Source of the DNA: Flavobacterium aciduliphilum
GTDB taxonomy: Bacteria > Bacteroidota > Bacteroidia > Flavobacteriales > Flavobacteriaceae
DNA: 64,000 bases
Assembly: GCF_003268855.1 (NCBI RefSeq)
Contig: NZ_QLSZ01000008.1
Location: forward strand, 1 to 64,000
Direction of reading: 5' to 3'
Position numbers and translations under genes: made by a program
Part shown: positions 25,295 to 34,933 of the stretch, in pieces
Position numbering within the stretch: the stretch's first letter is position 1
Layout of the letters: each line of letters starts with the position of its first letter
Notes under the pieces: model-generated
What the model was told of the DNA's origin: nothing
Databases searched by the model: none
The model's input: the letters and a program-made list of their open reading frames with translations, nothing else

Positions 25295-26521
25295 TTGAAA
25301 AAGATTATAGCACTTTTAATACTCTCTGTAATTTTATTTTCTTGTAAAAAACAAGAAGAAGACTTTGTTATTGAAGACTTTGAAAGCGAAAAACCTATAG
25401 TAGATTTCGGATTTCATTTTGACGATTTCAATGTACATTACGACACCATTCAAAGTCAAGATACTTTTGAAAGAATACTCAAAAAACAAAATCTTAACGG
25501 GAAAAAAGTGGCTGACATCGTTAAAGCCGTAAAAGACTCTTTCCCTACTACCGTTCGTTTTAAAAAACCTTATATCTGTTTGCGATCGAAAGACCGATTC
25601 AACAAACTCCAATATTTAATATATCAAACCAATCGCGTGGATTATTATTTAATCGACTTAACGGATTCTATTGTTGGATATAAAAAATCGAGGCCTCTTA
25701 CCTTTAAAGTGAAAACCATAGCTGGCGAACTCACTGGCCCATTAACAAAAACGTTGAGGAGTATGAAAATCGACCCAACCTTATCGGGGAGATTAACCAA
25801 AGTATACGCTTGGTCTATCGATTTCTTTAAGTCGCGCATAGGCGATAAATTTGCCCTAAGCTTTACTGAACGTTATATTAACGACACTATTTATGACGGT
25901 GTTGATAGTTTACGCGCCGCTTTTTTTGAATATAAAGGCGAACGAATCTATGCCTTTCCTTTTGTACAAGATCGAAATGGGAAAACCGATTACTATGACG
26001 AAAATGGAAAAGCTTTAAAGAACTTTTTCCTGAAAGCACCGTTAAAATTTGTCAATATTACTTCTCATTTTTCCAAAAGTCGTTTTCATCCAGTGCAACT
26101 AAAATGGAAAGCACACAACGGAACAGATTATGCTGCTCCCACAGGAACGCCCATTATGACCACCGCTGCCGGTGTTGTGGAACAAGCTGGATACACCGCT
26201 GGGAATGGAAATTTTGTTAAAGTAAAACATGATAGGGTTTATTCGACACAATATTTACACATGTCTAAGATTCTAGTTCGTCGAGGACAACATGTAAAAC
26301 AAGGACAAATTATTGGCAAGGTAGGAAGTACTGGTCTTGCAACAGGTCCGCATGTATGCTATCGTTTTTGGAAAAATGGGGTTCAAGTAGACGCCTTGAA
26401 ATTGAAACTCCCAAATTCGCAAGCGATGGATTCCCGAAACTTACCCCGATTTAAAGAACAAATGCGTCCGTTAAAAAGAGCCCTAGATAGTGTGGCTGAT
26501 TTAAAATTCAACCGATATTAA
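25295..26521 (+). CDS. M23-family peptidoglycan metallopeptidase lipoprotein
   Basis: 408 residues. It begins at TTG (25295); no in-frame ATG precedes the signal, and the lipoprotein signal MKKIIALLILSVILFSC ends at Cys17, fixing the start. The C-terminal LytM domain (~265-370) shows HNGTDYAAPTGTPI with the first zinc His and Asp, and ends with GPHVCYRFWKNG. The second zinc-ligand His of the classical HxH is replaced by Cys (HVC), a change I believe is frequent in Bacteroidota relatives. The N-terminal ~240 residues form an unrecognised region. Likely a cell-wall endopeptidase or, if inactive, an activator. Confidence 0.87.
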   Translation: MKKIIALLILSVILFSCKKQEEDFVIEDFESEKPIVDFGFHFDDFNVHYDTIQSQDTFERILKKQNLNGKKVADIVKAVKDSFPTTVRFKKPYICLRSKDRFNKLQYLIYQTNRVDYYLIDLTDSIVGYKKSRPLTFKVKTIAGELTGPLTKTLRSMKIDPTLSGRLTKVYAWSIDFFKSRIGDKFALSFTERYINDTIYDGVDSLRAAFFEYKGERIYAFPFVQDRNGKTDYYDENGKALKNFFLKAPLKFVNITSHFSKSRFHPVQLKWKAHNGTDYAAPTGTPIMTTAAGVVEQAGYTAGNGNFVKVKHDRVYSTQYLHMSKILVRRGQHVKQGQIIGKVGSTGLATGPHVCYRFWKNGVQVDALKLKLPNSQAMDSRNLPRFKEQMRPLKRALDSVADLKFNRY

Positions 26522-26615
26522 CCCACACACAAAAAGATTTCAACCTACAACGTTTTCATAACCTTTTTTTGATGTAAACGGAACACCTCATCCGTTTATC
26601 TTCAATCTTTTTATA

Positions 26616-26623
26616 TAATTTTG
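26616..26623 (+). promoter_or_regulatory. -7 box TAATTTTG upstream of pgi
   Basis: Perfect TAnnTTTG element 19 nt before the pgi ATG. Confidence 0.5.
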
Positions 26624-26642
26624 CTGCTTAAAATTTAATCTA

Positions 26643-28286
26643 ATGGCATTACAAAATATCAACCCAATCAACACCACAACTTGGAAGCGTTTAGAAGCGC
26701 ATTATGCAGACATGAAAGACCGTTCTATTAAAGAACTTTTTCAAAATGATCTTGACCGAGCGTCAAAATTCCATATTGCTTGGAATGATTTTTTAGTAGA
26801 CTATTCTAAAAACAAAATCAATCAAGAAACACTAGATTTACTTCTTAACTTGGCTGAAGAAATGCAGCTAAAAGACGCTATAGTAAAATATTTTCGTGGA
26901 GATCTTATCAACAAAACCGAAAACAGAGCGGTGCTTCACACAGCATTGCGTGCTCCCGAAGAGGCTGTAGTATTGGTAGACGGCGTTAATGTCATTCCAG
27001 AAATATATACTGTAAAAAAAGCTATCGAAACGTTTTCAAACGAAATTATTTCAGGTAACCGTAAAGGATATACAGGAAAACCTTTTACAGATGTCGTAAA
27101 TATCGGTATTGGAGGTTCTGATTTAGGACCAGCGATGGTGGTAGAGGCATTACAATTTTATAAAAACCATCTGAATGTTCATTTTGTTTCCAATGTGGAT
27201 GGAGATCATGTTTCAGAAGTCATCAAAAATTTGAATCCTGAAACGACATTGTTCGTTATTGTTTCCAAAACATTTACCACACAAGAAACTTTAACAAACT
27301 CAGAGACCATTCGGACGTGGTTTTTACAATCAGCACAACCAGAAGATATTGCAAAACATTTCGTAGCTGTATCTACAAATATTGAAAAAGTTACCGCTTT
27401 TGGTATAGATGAAAGCAATATTTTCCCGATGTGGGACTGGGTAGGAGGTCGTTTTTCATTATGGAGCGCCGTTGGGCTATCCATTAGTCTAGCCGTTGGA
27501 TTTGATCATTTTGACCATTTGCTGAAAGGAGCCCATCAAATGGACAACCATTTTAAAGAAGAACCTTTTGAAAAAAACATCCCTGTTGTTTTGGCGCTTT
27601 TGAGTATTTGGTACAACAATTTCTTTAATGCCGAAAGTGAAGCCTTGATTCCTTATACACAGTACCTGCAAAAACTCACACCCTACCTTCAACAAGGCAT
27701 TATGGAAAGCAACGGAAAGAGTGTTGATAGAGATGGGAAACCCGTACAATACCAAACAGGAACTATTATTTGGGGCGAACCCGGTACCAATTCCCAACAT
27801 GCCTTTTTTCAATTAATTCATCAAGGAACCAAACTTATTCCTACCGATTTTATAGGTTTTATTTCTCCATTACATGGAAATCAAGAGCATCACGATAAAT
27901 TAATGTCAAACTTTTTTGCACAAACTGAAGCGCTATTACAAGGAAAATCTGAAAATCAAGTGCAAGACGAATGTGACAAATTAGGAATGGCACAAAATCA
28001 AGCTGATTTCTTAAAACCTTTTAAAGTATTTGCAGGAGATAAACCTACCAATACCCTTTTAATTAAGAAACTCACTCCACAATCTTTGGGTGCGCTAATT
28101 GCACTCTACGAACACAAAATTTTTGTTCAAGGTGTACTTTGGAATATCTTTAGTTATGACCAATGGGGTGTCGAATTGGGAAAACAATTAGCCAACTCCA
28201 TTTTAGATGAAATCCGTTCAAAACAAGTAAAAAAACATGATAGTTCTACTCTATTTCTACTAGAACATTTCTTAAAAAATAAATAA
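26643..28286 (+). CDS. pgi: Glucose-6-phosphate isomerase
   Basis: 547-residue cytoplasmic enzyme interconverting glucose 6-phosphate and fructose 6-phosphate. Family signatures: [16 protein letters not shown] (~156-171), the active-site segment [18 protein letters not shown] (~262-279), and [14 protein letters not shown] with the catalytic Glu/His region (~376-389). The length is that of the long E. coli-type PGI. It has its own promoter (26616) and a terminator (28293-28320), so it is monocistronic. Confidence 0.97.
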   Translation: MALQNINPINTTTWKRLEAHYADMKDRSIKELFQNDLDRASKFHIAWNDFLVDYSKNKINQETLDLLLNLAEEMQLKDAIVKYFRGDLINKTENRAVLHTALRAPEEAVVLVDGVNVIPEIYTVKKAIETFSNEIISGNRKGYTGKPFTDVVNIGIGGSDLGPAMVVEALQFYKNHLNVHFVSNVDGDHVSEVIKNLNPETTLFVIVSKTFTTQETLTNSETIRTWFLQSAQPEDIAKHFVAVSTNIEKVTAFGIDESNIFPMWDWVGGRFSLWSAVGLSISLAVGFDHFDHLLKGAHQMDNHFKEEPFEKNIPVVLALLSIWYNNFFNAESEALIPYTQYLQKLTPYLQQGIMESNGKSVDRDGKPVQYQTGTIIWGEPGTNSQHAFFQLIHQGTKLIPTDFIGFISPLHGNQEHHDKLMSNFFAQTEALLQGKSENQVQDECDKLGMAQNQADFLKPFKVFAGDKPTNTLLIKKLTPQSLGALIALYEHKIFVQGVLWNIFSYDQWGVELGKQLANSILDEIRSKQVKKHDSSTLFLLEHFLKNK

Positions 28287-28292
28287 AATTTC

Positions 28293-28320
28293 GCCTCATG
28301 TGCAAGCATCGAGGCTTTTT
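28293..28320 (+). terminator. Terminator after pgi
   Basis: Stem GCCTC / GAGGC (28293-28297 / 28311-28315), extended by ATG/CAT across a one-base bulge, then a T run. Confidence 0.75.
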
Positions 28321-28334
28321 TATTCTTTTTTGTC

Positions 28335-28342
28335 TATATTTG
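28335..28342 (+). promoter_or_regulatory. -7 box TATATTTG
   Basis: Perfect TAnnTTTG element 27 nt before the ATG at 28369. Confidence 0.55.
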
Positions 28343-28368
28343 TTTCAACAAAAATTTAATTTTTCATT

Positions 28369-28791
28369 ATGGATCACATACTTCAAAAAGCACACTCAGG
28401 TTGGGCTTACTTAGTTTTTTTATTGTTAATACTGGCATTAATCAATGCTGCAACAGGAGTGGTTTCTAAAAGAGAATTTACGGCAAAAGACAGAAAAATT
28501 GCCTTATTTGGATTGATTGCTACACATCTACAATTAGTGTTTGGATTTGTTTTATATTTTGTTTCTCCTTTAGGAAAACAAGGGTTAAGTCAGATGAGTA
28601 ATGCAGCTGTTAGATTGACAGCATTAGAGCACCCAATAGTGAATATCATTGCAATTGCTTTAATAACGATTGGATGGTCTAAACACAAAAAAACTACAGA
28701 AAGCCTTGCTAAGTTCAAAGCCATAACTATTTTTTATGGATTAGGAATTGTTTTCTTACTCTCAAGAATTCCTTGGAATTTATGGTTCTAA
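28369..28791 (+). CDS. Four-helix membrane protein, possibly cytochrome b-like
   Basis: 140 residues with four hydrophobic helices (~12-32, 44-64, 88-108, 118-138) and little else. Histidines sit at the helix ends (AHSGW, ATHLQL, LEHPIV), which would suit haem b binding; similar flavobacterial proteins are often labelled cytochrome B. I cannot confirm haem binding. The RlpA-like gene starts 85 nt after this stop and shares direction, so co-transcription is likely. Confidence 0.7.
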   Translation: MDHILQKAHSGWAYLVFLLLILALINAATGVVSKREFTAKDRKIALFGLIATHLQLVFGFVLYFVSPLGKQGLSQMSNAAVRLTALEHPIVNIIAIALITIGWSKHKKTTESLAKFKAITIFYGLGIVFLLSRIPWNLWF

Positions 28792-28876
28792 TAATGTAAT
28801 GCTCCCAAAAAATGGGGCAAAATACCTTTACCAAAACAAAGACCTTTTTTTTGTTTTTGTAAAAAATATGTTCAGT

Positions 28877-29359
28877 ATGAAAAATAGAATTTTAATTATT
28901 CTTGCTTTAATAGTCACCAGTTTGTTTTTTGCACAAGTAATAGGGACTTCTAAACAAGATGTAAAAAAAATACCCAAGGATTCCATTACCAAAAAAAATA
29001 CTACTCAAGAAAATGTAGTGGAAACCGATTCTACGGTAGCCTTCAAAGGAAAATTTAAATTGTATAAAAAAGGAGCCCATGCTTCTTTTTATGCCAATCG
29101 TTTTCATGGTCATAGAACCGCTAGTGGCAAAATTTATGATAAAAACAAACTTACGGCAGCTCACAAATCATTTCCGTTTGGCACCAAAGTAAGAGTCACC
29201 AATGAAGCTAATGGAAAATCGGTAGTTGTTGAAGTCATAGATCGTGGTCCTTTTGTGAGAGGGCGTGAAATTGACTTGTCTCGAAAAGCTTTTTATACCA
29301 TAGCATCAAGTAGTGGTATGGGATATATCAAAGTAACTTTAGAAGTCCTTCAAAAATAA
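28877..29359 (+). CDS. RlpA-like double-psi beta-barrel protein
   Basis: About 160 residues: signal peptide [20 protein letters not shown], a Thr/Lys-rich linker, then a DPBB domain of the septal-ring lytic transglycosylase RlpA family with [37 protein letters not shown] and [19 protein letters not shown] (in pieces). The catalytic-type Asp in DRGPF is present. No SPOR domain is attached, unlike E. coli RlpA. A longer reading frame begins at TTG 28748 inside the previous gene, but the signal peptide decides for 28877. Role: probable peptidoglycan binding or cleavage in the periplasm. Confidence 0.85.
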   Translation: MKNRILIILALIVTSLFFAQVIGTSKQDVKKIPKDSITKKNTTQENVVETDSTVAFKGKFKLYKKGAHASFYANRFHGHRTASGKIYDKNKLTAAHKSFPFGTKVRVTNEANGKSVVVEVIDRGPFVRGREIDLSRKAFYTIASSSGMGYIKVTLEVLQK

Positions 29360-29360
29360 A

Positions 29361-29828
29361 TTACCACGACCGAAATGGATGTGCGCTTAGATAAGCGTTG
29401 TAATATTTTGCCTCTTGTGTAACTTCTTTGCCCAACCAACTAGGCTTTTGGATGGTTTCGTTTTCATCTTGCAATTCGATTTCTGCTAGAATCAATCCCG
29501 AATTTTCGCCATGAAATTCGTCTATTTCAATGCAATGCGTGCCCGATGTTACTTCATATCGGGTTTTTTCAATAGTTCCAGATTCGCATAATGTAAGTAA
29601 AACTTTGGCTTCCTCTAGCGGAATTTCGTGCTCCCATTCAAAACGCGAAGCTCCAGTAGCACTACTCATTCCTTTAATGGTGAGATAGCCTTTTTGGTTT
29701 TTAATACGTACCCGCACTGTTCGTTCGGGATTAGAATTTAAATACCCTTGCGCGATAAAATGTTGCGCATGCGCTTCTTGCTTATAGGCATCGGATGTCA
29801 CCAAATATTTGCGTTCTATTTCTATCAT
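29361..29828 (-). CDS. CYTH-domain protein
   Basis: 155-residue cytoplasmic protein of the CYTH (adenylate cyclase/thiamine triphosphatase) superfamily. The defining N-terminal ExExK motif reads EIERK (residues 3-7). Further charged strands line the tunnel: RVRIKNQKGYLTIKG, RFEWEHEIPLEEA, and HCIEIDEFHGENSGLILAEIEL (in pieces IEIDEF, LILAEIEL). Bacterial short CYTH proteins are typically inorganic triphosphatases acting on tripolyphosphate or ThTP; a cyclase function is unlikely. It ends 1 nt from the convergent RlpA-like gene. A minus-strand -7 box lies at 29879-29872. Confidence 0.87.
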   Translation of the reverse strand: MIEIERKYLVTSDAYKQEAHAQHFIAQGYLNSNPERTVRVRIKNQKGYLTIKGMSSATGASRFEWEHEIPLEEAKVLLTLCESGTIEKTRYEVTSGTHCIEIDEFHGENSGLILAEIELQDENETIQKPSWLGKEVTQEAKYYNAYLSAHPFRSW

Positions 29829-29871
29829 CGGTAAGTTTTTAAGACCCTATTCTTTTAGACCAAATAAAAGA

Positions 29872-29879
29872 CAAACATA
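29872..29879 (-). promoter_or_regulatory. -7 box TATGTTTG for the CYTH gene
   Basis: Minus-strand TAnnTTTG match 44 nt before the ATG at 29828. Confidence 0.45.
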
Positions 29880-29924
29880 GGGATTCTTTTATTCAAACTA
29901 TTCCCATAGGATGCAAAATTTCAA

Positions 29925-29932
29925 TAATTTTG
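29925..29932 (+). promoter_or_regulatory. -7 box TAATTTTG abutting the dinB start
   Basis: Perfect TAnnTTTG element ending only 4 nt before the ATG at 29937, which would place the transcription start at or next to the start codon (leaderless mRNA). Confidence 0.4.
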
Positions 29933-29936
29933 TAGG

Positions 29937-31019
29937 ATGTCAGACGAAATCAATACCAGAAAAATTATTCATATTGATATGGATGCCTTCTATGCTTCTG
30001 TAGAACAGATGGATTTTCCAGAGTGGAAAGGAAAGCCTATTGCTGTAGGAGGAAGTGAGACAAGAGGGGTGGTCTCGGCTGCAAGCTATGAAGCTCGAAA
30101 ATATGGAGTGAGAAGTGCCATGAGTGGCATACAAGCCAAAAGAAATTGTCCTGAACTGATTTTTGTAAAACCTCGTTTTGAACGCTACAAAGAAATCTCT
30201 AATAAAATTAGACGGATATTTCACGACTATACCGATTTGGTCGAACCCCTCTCTTTGGACGAAGCCTATTTAGACGTGACTCAAAACAAAAAAGGAAACC
30301 CCAGTGCCACCTTGATTGCTCAAGAAATTAGACATCGAATTGCTTCCGAAGTGGGGCTTACAGCTTCGGCTGGAATCTCTGTAAATAAATTTGTGGCAAA
30401 AATTGCTAGTGATTATAACAAACCCAACGGACAAAAAACGGTGCCTCCCGATGAAGTGATTCCATTTTTGGAACAATTAGACATTTCAAAATTTTATGGC
30501 ATTGGTAAAGTAACCACCCAAAAAATGTATCAGCATGGCATTTTTACTGGCAAAGACCTAAAAGCAAAAACCAAAGATTATTTAGAACAACATTTTGGCA
30601 AAAGTGGCGGATTCTATTACGCCATTGTGCGGGGAATTCACAACAGTGCTGTAAAACCGAATCGAATTTCCAAATCGGTAGCAGCTGAACACACTTTTCA
30701 TGAAAATTTAACCTCTGAAATTTTTCTTCAAGAGCGCTTGGAACGAATTGCAGCAGCATTGGAAAAACGATTAAAAAAACACCATATTTCAGGAAAAACG
30801 GTGACTTTAAAAATAAAATACAGCGACTTTACTACTCAAACTCGAAGTAAAACACTCCCCTATTTTATTGCCGATAAAGGCCTTTTGAATGAAACCGCCA
30901 GAGAACTACTCTATCAAGAACGTCTAAAAGAATCCGTAAGACTGCTGGGCATCTCTTTAAGCAACCTCAATACCGAAATTAAAAAAACCGTAGTCGTGCA
31001 ATTGCGTTTTGACTTTTAA
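29937..31019 (+). CDS. dinB: DNA polymerase IV
   Basis: 360-residue Y-family translesion polymerase. Palm motifs: IHIDMDAFYASVEQMD (11-26; catalytic Asp in HIDMDAF) and PLSLDEAYLDVT (~102-113; catalytic Asp-Glu). Thumb HhH region near FYGIGKVTTQKMY and the little-finger domain (residues ~245-350) are present. The C-terminus ends VVQLRFDF, similar to a beta-clamp-binding tail (QLxxLF-like) but not a clear consensus. The ATG is the only sensible start, and the -7 box lies immediately before it. No SOS (LexA) operator that I can recognise. Confidence 0.95.
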   Translation: MSDEINTRKIIHIDMDAFYASVEQMDFPEWKGKPIAVGGSETRGVVSAASYEARKYGVRSAMSGIQAKRNCPELIFVKPRFERYKEISNKIRRIFHDYTDLVEPLSLDEAYLDVTQNKKGNPSATLIAQEIRHRIASEVGLTASAGISVNKFVAKIASDYNKPNGQKTVPPDEVIPFLEQLDISKFYGIGKVTTQKMYQHGIFTGKDLKAKTKDYLEQHFGKSGGFYYAIVRGIHNSAVKPNRISKSVAAEHTFHENLTSEIFLQERLERIAAALEKRLKKHHISGKTVTLKIKYSDFTTQTRSKTLPYFIADKGLLNETARELLYQERLKESVRLLGISLSNLNTEIKKTVVVQLRFDF

Positions 31020-31130
31020 CGTATGGCGAGTAAATTTAAAATCTTGTGTACTGTAAGCTTGTTTTAAGGTTTTATAATCATAATGAAAAACCTATCAAAA
31101 AAAACCTTTTTTTTATTCATAACTTTATCG

Positions 31131-31146
31131 TAATATTGCAATATTA
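31131..31146. promoter_or_regulatory. Perfect 16-bp palindrome, probable ArsR operator
   Basis: TAATATTGCAATATTA is fully self-complementary and ends 8 nt before the arsR start. Its left half TAATATTG is also a near match to the TAnnTTTG -7 box, so repressor binding would block the promoter directly. Confidence 0.7.
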
Positions 31147-31153
31147 ATATATA

Positions 31154-31489
31154 ATGATGGGCACTACTAAAACAGATTTCTACACAGATCGTCAAAACGA
31201 ACTGGCCATATTGATAAAAGCACTCGGTCATCCAGCCCGAATCGCAATTATACAGCACCTCTTAAAAGTAGACTCTTGCATTTGTGGAGATCTTGTAAAC
31301 GAATTACCCTTGGCACAACCAACGGTTTCACAACATCTAAAAGAATTGAAAAACGCTGGATTGATTAAAGGTAGTGTTGAAGGAAATGCCATTTGCTATT
31401 GTCTTGACGAAAACGGATTTGAAAAAGTCAAAAGTTTTTTTCAAAACATAAACGACTTCATAGAAAAAAAGAAAACAAGTTGTTGTTAA
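31154..31489 (+). CDS. arsR: ArsR/SmtB-family metalloregulator
   Basis: 111-residue winged-helix repressor. The DNA-recognition helix PLAQPTVSQHLKELKNAGLI (~52-71) is canonical. A CxC pair, Cys42 and Cys44 in DSCICGDLV, sits where ArsR proteins bind As(III) in the ELCVCDL helix. Additional cysteines occur at 81, 83 and at the C-terminus (TSCC, 110-111). It heads a four-gene unit with a DUF6428-like protein, a phosphatase-like protein and Acr3, and is probably autoregulated through the palindrome at 31131-31146. Met2 (31157) is an equally possible start. Confidence 0.92.
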   Translation: MMGTTKTDFYTDRQNELAILIKALGHPARIAIIQHLLKVDSCICGDLVNELPLAQPTVSQHLKELKNAGLIKGSVEGNAICYCLDENGFEKVKSFFQNINDFIEKKKTSCC

Positions 31490-31504
31490 ATTAAAAATCA
31501 TAGC

Positions 31505-31972
31505 ATGAAACTATCAGACGTAAAAAATCAATTAAGCGCTCTTGAAAGGGTACTTTTTAAATTACCTAATGGGGCTTTTGTTCCTGAACATTTTCACATT
31601 ACCGAAATTGGCTTGGTTACTAAAAACTTTATAGATTGTGGTGGAACCGTTCGAAAAGAAAGTGTTGTCAACTTCCAACTTTGGGAAGCAAACGATTTTG
31701 AACATAGACTAAAACCTCAAAAACTTCTTAAAATTATTGAGTTGTCTGAGCATGTTTTAGGTATAGAAGATTTTGAAATTGAAGTCGAATATCAAGAGTC
31801 CACAATAGGAAAATACAATTTAGATTTCAACGGAGACCATTTCGAATTGATAAATAAACAAACAGACTGTTTAGCACAAGACAAGTGCGGCATTCCAGCA
31901 AACAAAATAAAAGTCAATATAGCTGATAAAAAGGATGCCTCATGTTGCACTCCAAACGGAAAATGTTGCTAA
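31505..31972 (+). CDS. DUF6428-like protein with cysteine-rich tail
   Basis: 155-residue cytoplasmic protein, 16 nt after arsR. The core (1-115) contains VPEHFHITEIGLV (~26-38) and a FQLWEANDFEHRL segment (~57-69), matching the family I know as DUF6428. The final 35 residues hold six of the seven cysteines (122, 128, 147, 148, 154, 155), arranged as DCLAQDKCG and ASCCTPNGKCC. CC pairs are typical thiolate ligands for As(III) or other soft metals. I infer metalloid binding or transfer; the biochemical function is not established to my knowledge. Confidence 0.75.
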   Translation: MKLSDVKNQLSALERVLFKLPNGAFVPEHFHITEIGLVTKNFIDCGGTVRKESVVNFQLWEANDFEHRLKPQKLLKIIELSEHVLGIEDFEIEVEYQESTIGKYNLDFNGDHFELINKQTDCLAQDKCGIPANKIKVNIADKKDASCCTPNGKCC

Positions 31973-31998
31973 AAATAATGCTATAATAAAAATAAGAA

Positions 31999-32631
31999 AT
32001 GACAACAACACAACCCATTCTGTTTTCAGAAATAGAAACCCTAATTAACACTTTAAACCTTCAAAACCTCTCAAACGAACGTAAAGAAATGTTACAACCG
32101 CTTGTTGACTATATCCAATCTAAAACTAGTAATCAACAAGAAATTAGGCTAAATTTAATTTGCACACACAATTCCAGAAGAAGTCATTTAGCCCAAGTCT
32201 GGGCACAAACCGCATCAGCGTTTTTCAACATTAAAAATGTTTTTTGCTATTCAGGCGGAACAGAAGCAACTGCGATGTTTCCTATGGTGGCAAAGACATT
32301 AGAAAAACAAGGATTTAAAATTAAAATGATTGCAGAGGGTAATAATCCTATTTACACTATAAAATATGCAAAAAACGAACATCCAATAATTGCTTTTTCT
32401 AAGGTATATGATGATGATTTTAATCCCAACAACGCGTTTGCTGCTTTAATGACTTGCTCACAAGCAGATGAAGGGTGCCCTTTTATTTCGGGTGCAGAAA
32501 AACGTATTCCTATTACTTTTGAAGACCCTAAAGAATTTGACAATACACCGCTACAAGCTGAAAAATACGAAGAACGTAGTTTGCAAATTGCCACTGAAAT
32601 GTTTTATGTATTCTCACAAATAAAACCATAA
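31999..32631 (+). CDS. LMW phosphatase / arsenate reductase-like protein
   Basis: 210 residues of the low-molecular-weight protein-tyrosine-phosphatase fold. The P-loop CX5R is CTHNSRR (55-61) in [19 protein letters not shown] later [21 protein letters not shown] (in pieces) contains an Asp near the general-acid position. In arsenic operons proteins of this fold reduce arsenate, relayed by extra cysteines; Cys residues at TCSQADEGC could serve. It is longer than classical ArsC (~135), with an N-terminal ~45-residue helical extension. Sits between the DUF6428-like gene and acr3, starting 26 nt after the former. Confidence 0.85.
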   Translation: MTTTQPILFSEIETLINTLNLQNLSNERKEMLQPLVDYIQSKTSNQQEIRLNLICTHNSRRSHLAQVWAQTASAFFNIKNVFCYSGGTEATAMFPMVAKTLEKQGFKIKMIAEGNNPIYTIKYAKNEHPIIAFSKVYDDDFNPNNAFAALMTCSQADEGCPFISGAEKRIPITFEDPKEFDNTPLQAEKYEERSLQIATEMFYVFSQIKP

Positions 32632-32633
32632 CT

Positions 32634-33704
32634 ATGTCTGTTACTAATTGTACCCCCGTCGTAGAACGAAAAACGTTAGGATTTTTAGACCGTTTTTTAA
32701 CTCTTTGGATATTCCTCGCAATGGCTATCGGGGTTTCAATAGGTTATTTCATACCCTCAAGTAGCGGTTTCATTCATTCCTTTTCTAGCGAGACCACCAA
32801 CATTCCGTTAGCCATGGGCTTGATCCTGATGATGTATCCCCTGTTGGCAAAAGTAAAATATGAGCAAATGGGCGAAGTATTTAAAAACACAAAAGTTCTC
32901 GGAGCCTCATTATTCCTTAATTGGATTGTCGGACCCCTATTTATGTTTGCCCTAGCCCTAATTTTTCTTAAAGACTATCCTGAATATAGGATTGGTCTCA
33001 TCCTTATTGGTTTAGCTCGTTGCATTGCAATGGTAGTCGTTTGGAATGATTTAGCAGAGGGAAACAGAGAGTATGGCGCTGGACTAATCGCTTTAAACAG
33101 TATTTTTCAGGTCTTGCTTTACAGCGTTTATGCCTATGTTTTCATCACAATTCTACCACCCTATTTTGGCTATACAGGTTTTGAGGTACACATCAGCATC
33201 GGACAAATTGCAGAAAGTGTTGGAATCTATTTAGGAATTCCGTTTGCACTCGGAATAATCAGTCGATACTCACTAATAAAATTAAAAGGCGAAGAATGGT
33301 TTAAGACGACCTATGCGCCTATAATTTCCCCAATAACATTAGTTGCATTATTGTTTACAATCTTAATAATGTTTAGTCTAAAAGGAGCGTTAATTGTAAA
33401 AATTCCTATGGATGTAGTTCGAATTACAATTCCCTTAGTCATCTATTTTGCAGTAATGTTTGTCGTTAGTTTTTTTATTGGAAAATATTTTGGAGCCGAC
33501 TATTCAAAATCTACTGCAATAGCATTTACAGCAACAGGAAATAATTTCGAATTGGCCATTGCAGTAGCCATTGGGGTTTTTGGCATCAACAGTGGACAGG
33601 CTTTTGCAGGTGTCATTGGCCCTTTGGTAGAAGTACCTGCGCTAATTGCATTAGTAAAACTTGCCTTTTGGTTTAGAAAAAAATATTATTTGAAAGACCT
33701 TTAA
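32634..33704 (+). CDS. acr3: Acr3-type arsenite efflux permease
   Basis: 356-residue, ten-helix transporter of the bile acid/arsenite/riboflavin superfamily. It carries the conserved cysteine in [18 protein letters not shown] (Cys near 130), required for As(III) export in characterised Acr3 proteins, and the conserved acid in [12 protein letters not shown] (~332). It starts 2 nt after the preceding stop and ends the operon. Function: extrusion of arsenite produced by the reductase. No ArsA ATPase is encoded nearby. Confidence 0.94.
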   Translation: MSVTNCTPVVERKTLGFLDRFLTLWIFLAMAIGVSIGYFIPSSSGFIHSFSSETTNIPLAMGLILMMYPLLAKVKYEQMGEVFKNTKVLGASLFLNWIVGPLFMFALALIFLKDYPEYRIGLILIGLARCIAMVVVWNDLAEGNREYGAGLIALNSIFQVLLYSVYAYVFITILPPYFGYTGFEVHISIGQIAESVGIYLGIPFALGIISRYSLIKLKGEEWFKTTYAPIISPITLVALLFTILIMFSLKGALIVKIPMDVVRITIPLVIYFAVMFVVSFFIGKYFGADYSKSTAIAFTATGNNFELAIAVAIGVFGINSGQAFAGVIGPLVEVPALIALVKLAFWFRKKYYLKDL

Positions 33705-33810
33705 TAAAAAGAAGAAAACAACCTATGATATCGGTAATATATTATTTTTGAAAATTAAAAAATACTTGTTTTAAAGAATATTTTCTATTTTTACATCAAT
33801 TAAAATTTTT

Positions 33811-34824
33811 ATGAAAAAAACATTACTTTTTATTTTGTGTGCAATTTCTTCTCTTACAAAAGGACAAAATATCTTTAGAGAGGATTTTACTACTTATGTA
33901 TCAGGCCAACAATTAAATGGTCAAGGCCCATGGACAAACAACTCGTCTTCTCCAGGAGGATTGGGAAGTTGTGTTGGAGTGTTGTGCGAAAATGCTCAAG
34001 TTGTACTTCAAAACATGAGTGCTTCAGGATATGGCACTTCAAATAAGGCTTTCTGTTTAACTCCAAGTACTGATGGATGTGGAAGGTCTTTTACTCCATT
34101 TAGTTCAAATGGTAATCTTTATGTTGGGATGGTTATAAACCTTTCAGATGCTCAAAGTAGTCCACTTGATTTTTTTAGAGTTTTAAGTGGTAATAACTAC
34201 AATACTACATTCAGAATGTTTGTAAAACCTACCAGTGGTTCGACTTATAGTATTGGAATTAGTAAAGGAGGTACAACAAGCCCTATCGTTTACACAACAA
34301 ATTCGTATAACTACAATACCGATTATCTACTAATTTTTAAATATACACAAGCCTCAGGAACAACTGATGACACTATTACCTTATATGCTAATGCCAATTA
34401 CAGCTTGGGTGAAGCAGGCAACACCGTTTCTGCAACTAATTTCGCTGGAACAGACCAATCTGGAAGTATAGATAGGATGTGTTTTAGACAAAATGCAGGG
34501 CCAGCCGGAATGCCTATTGGAAAAGTAAGTTTAGTGAGTGTAGCTACCTCTTGGGAAGACTTAACTTTCAATCTTTCAGTTTCTTCCTTTTCAAAAAATT
34601 CAGTAGCAATATATCCAAATCCTGCAACGTCTTCTGTATCTATTATGAGTAAAAAAGCAATTACAGGAGTATCAGTTTGTACACTTTTAGGACAAGAGGT
34701 TTTCGTTAAATCATTGGATGGTTCATTTTCTCAATTAGATATTTCTAATCTTGAATCGGGTACTTATTTTATCAAAATAGCCTCTGAATCTTCTCTGGAG
34801 ACATTCCAATTGATTAAAGAGTAA
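33811..34824 (+). CDS. Secreted protein with T9SS type A sorting domain
   Basis: 337 residues: signal peptide (MKKTLLFILCAISSLTKG), a beta-rich jelly-roll-like region (~20-245) starting NIFREDFTTYVSGQQLNGQG as found in secreted lectin/glycosidase-type domains, and a type A C-terminal sorting domain from NSVAIYPNPATSSVS (~265) to SLETFQLIKE with GTYFIKI. The cargo domain's function is unknown. It would be exported by type IX secretion and attached to the surface, the machinery to which PorZ (4120) belongs. Monocistronic as far as can be seen. Confidence 0.85.
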   Translation: MKKTLLFILCAISSLTKGQNIFREDFTTYVSGQQLNGQGPWTNNSSSPGGLGSCVGVLCENAQVVLQNMSASGYGTSNKAFCLTPSTDGCGRSFTPFSSNGNLYVGMVINLSDAQSSPLDFFRVLSGNNYNTTFRMFVKPTSGSTYSIGISKGGTTSPIVYTTNSYNYNTDYLLIFKYTQASGTTDDTITLYANANYSLGEAGNTVSATNFAGTDQSGSIDRMCFRQNAGPAGMPIGKVSLVSVATSWEDLTFNLSVSSFSKNSVAIYPNPATSSVSIMSKKAITGVSVCTLLGQEVFVKSLDGSFSQLDISNLESGTYFIKIASESSLETFQLIKE

Positions 34825-34933
34825 TTTTTAAATGTATACCTGTTTTTGATTTACTACTGCTAATAATTCTTTTTGTTTCAAATAATTTCAGCTCTTCGTT
34901 ACAAATCTCCTCTAGATTTTAACAATAAAATTT

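Noticed and set aside
31066..31095. Possible terminator after dinB (AGGTTTT ... AAAACCT)
   Set aside because: Stem is AT-rich, the loop long, and no T run follows the 3' arm directly; too weak to list.
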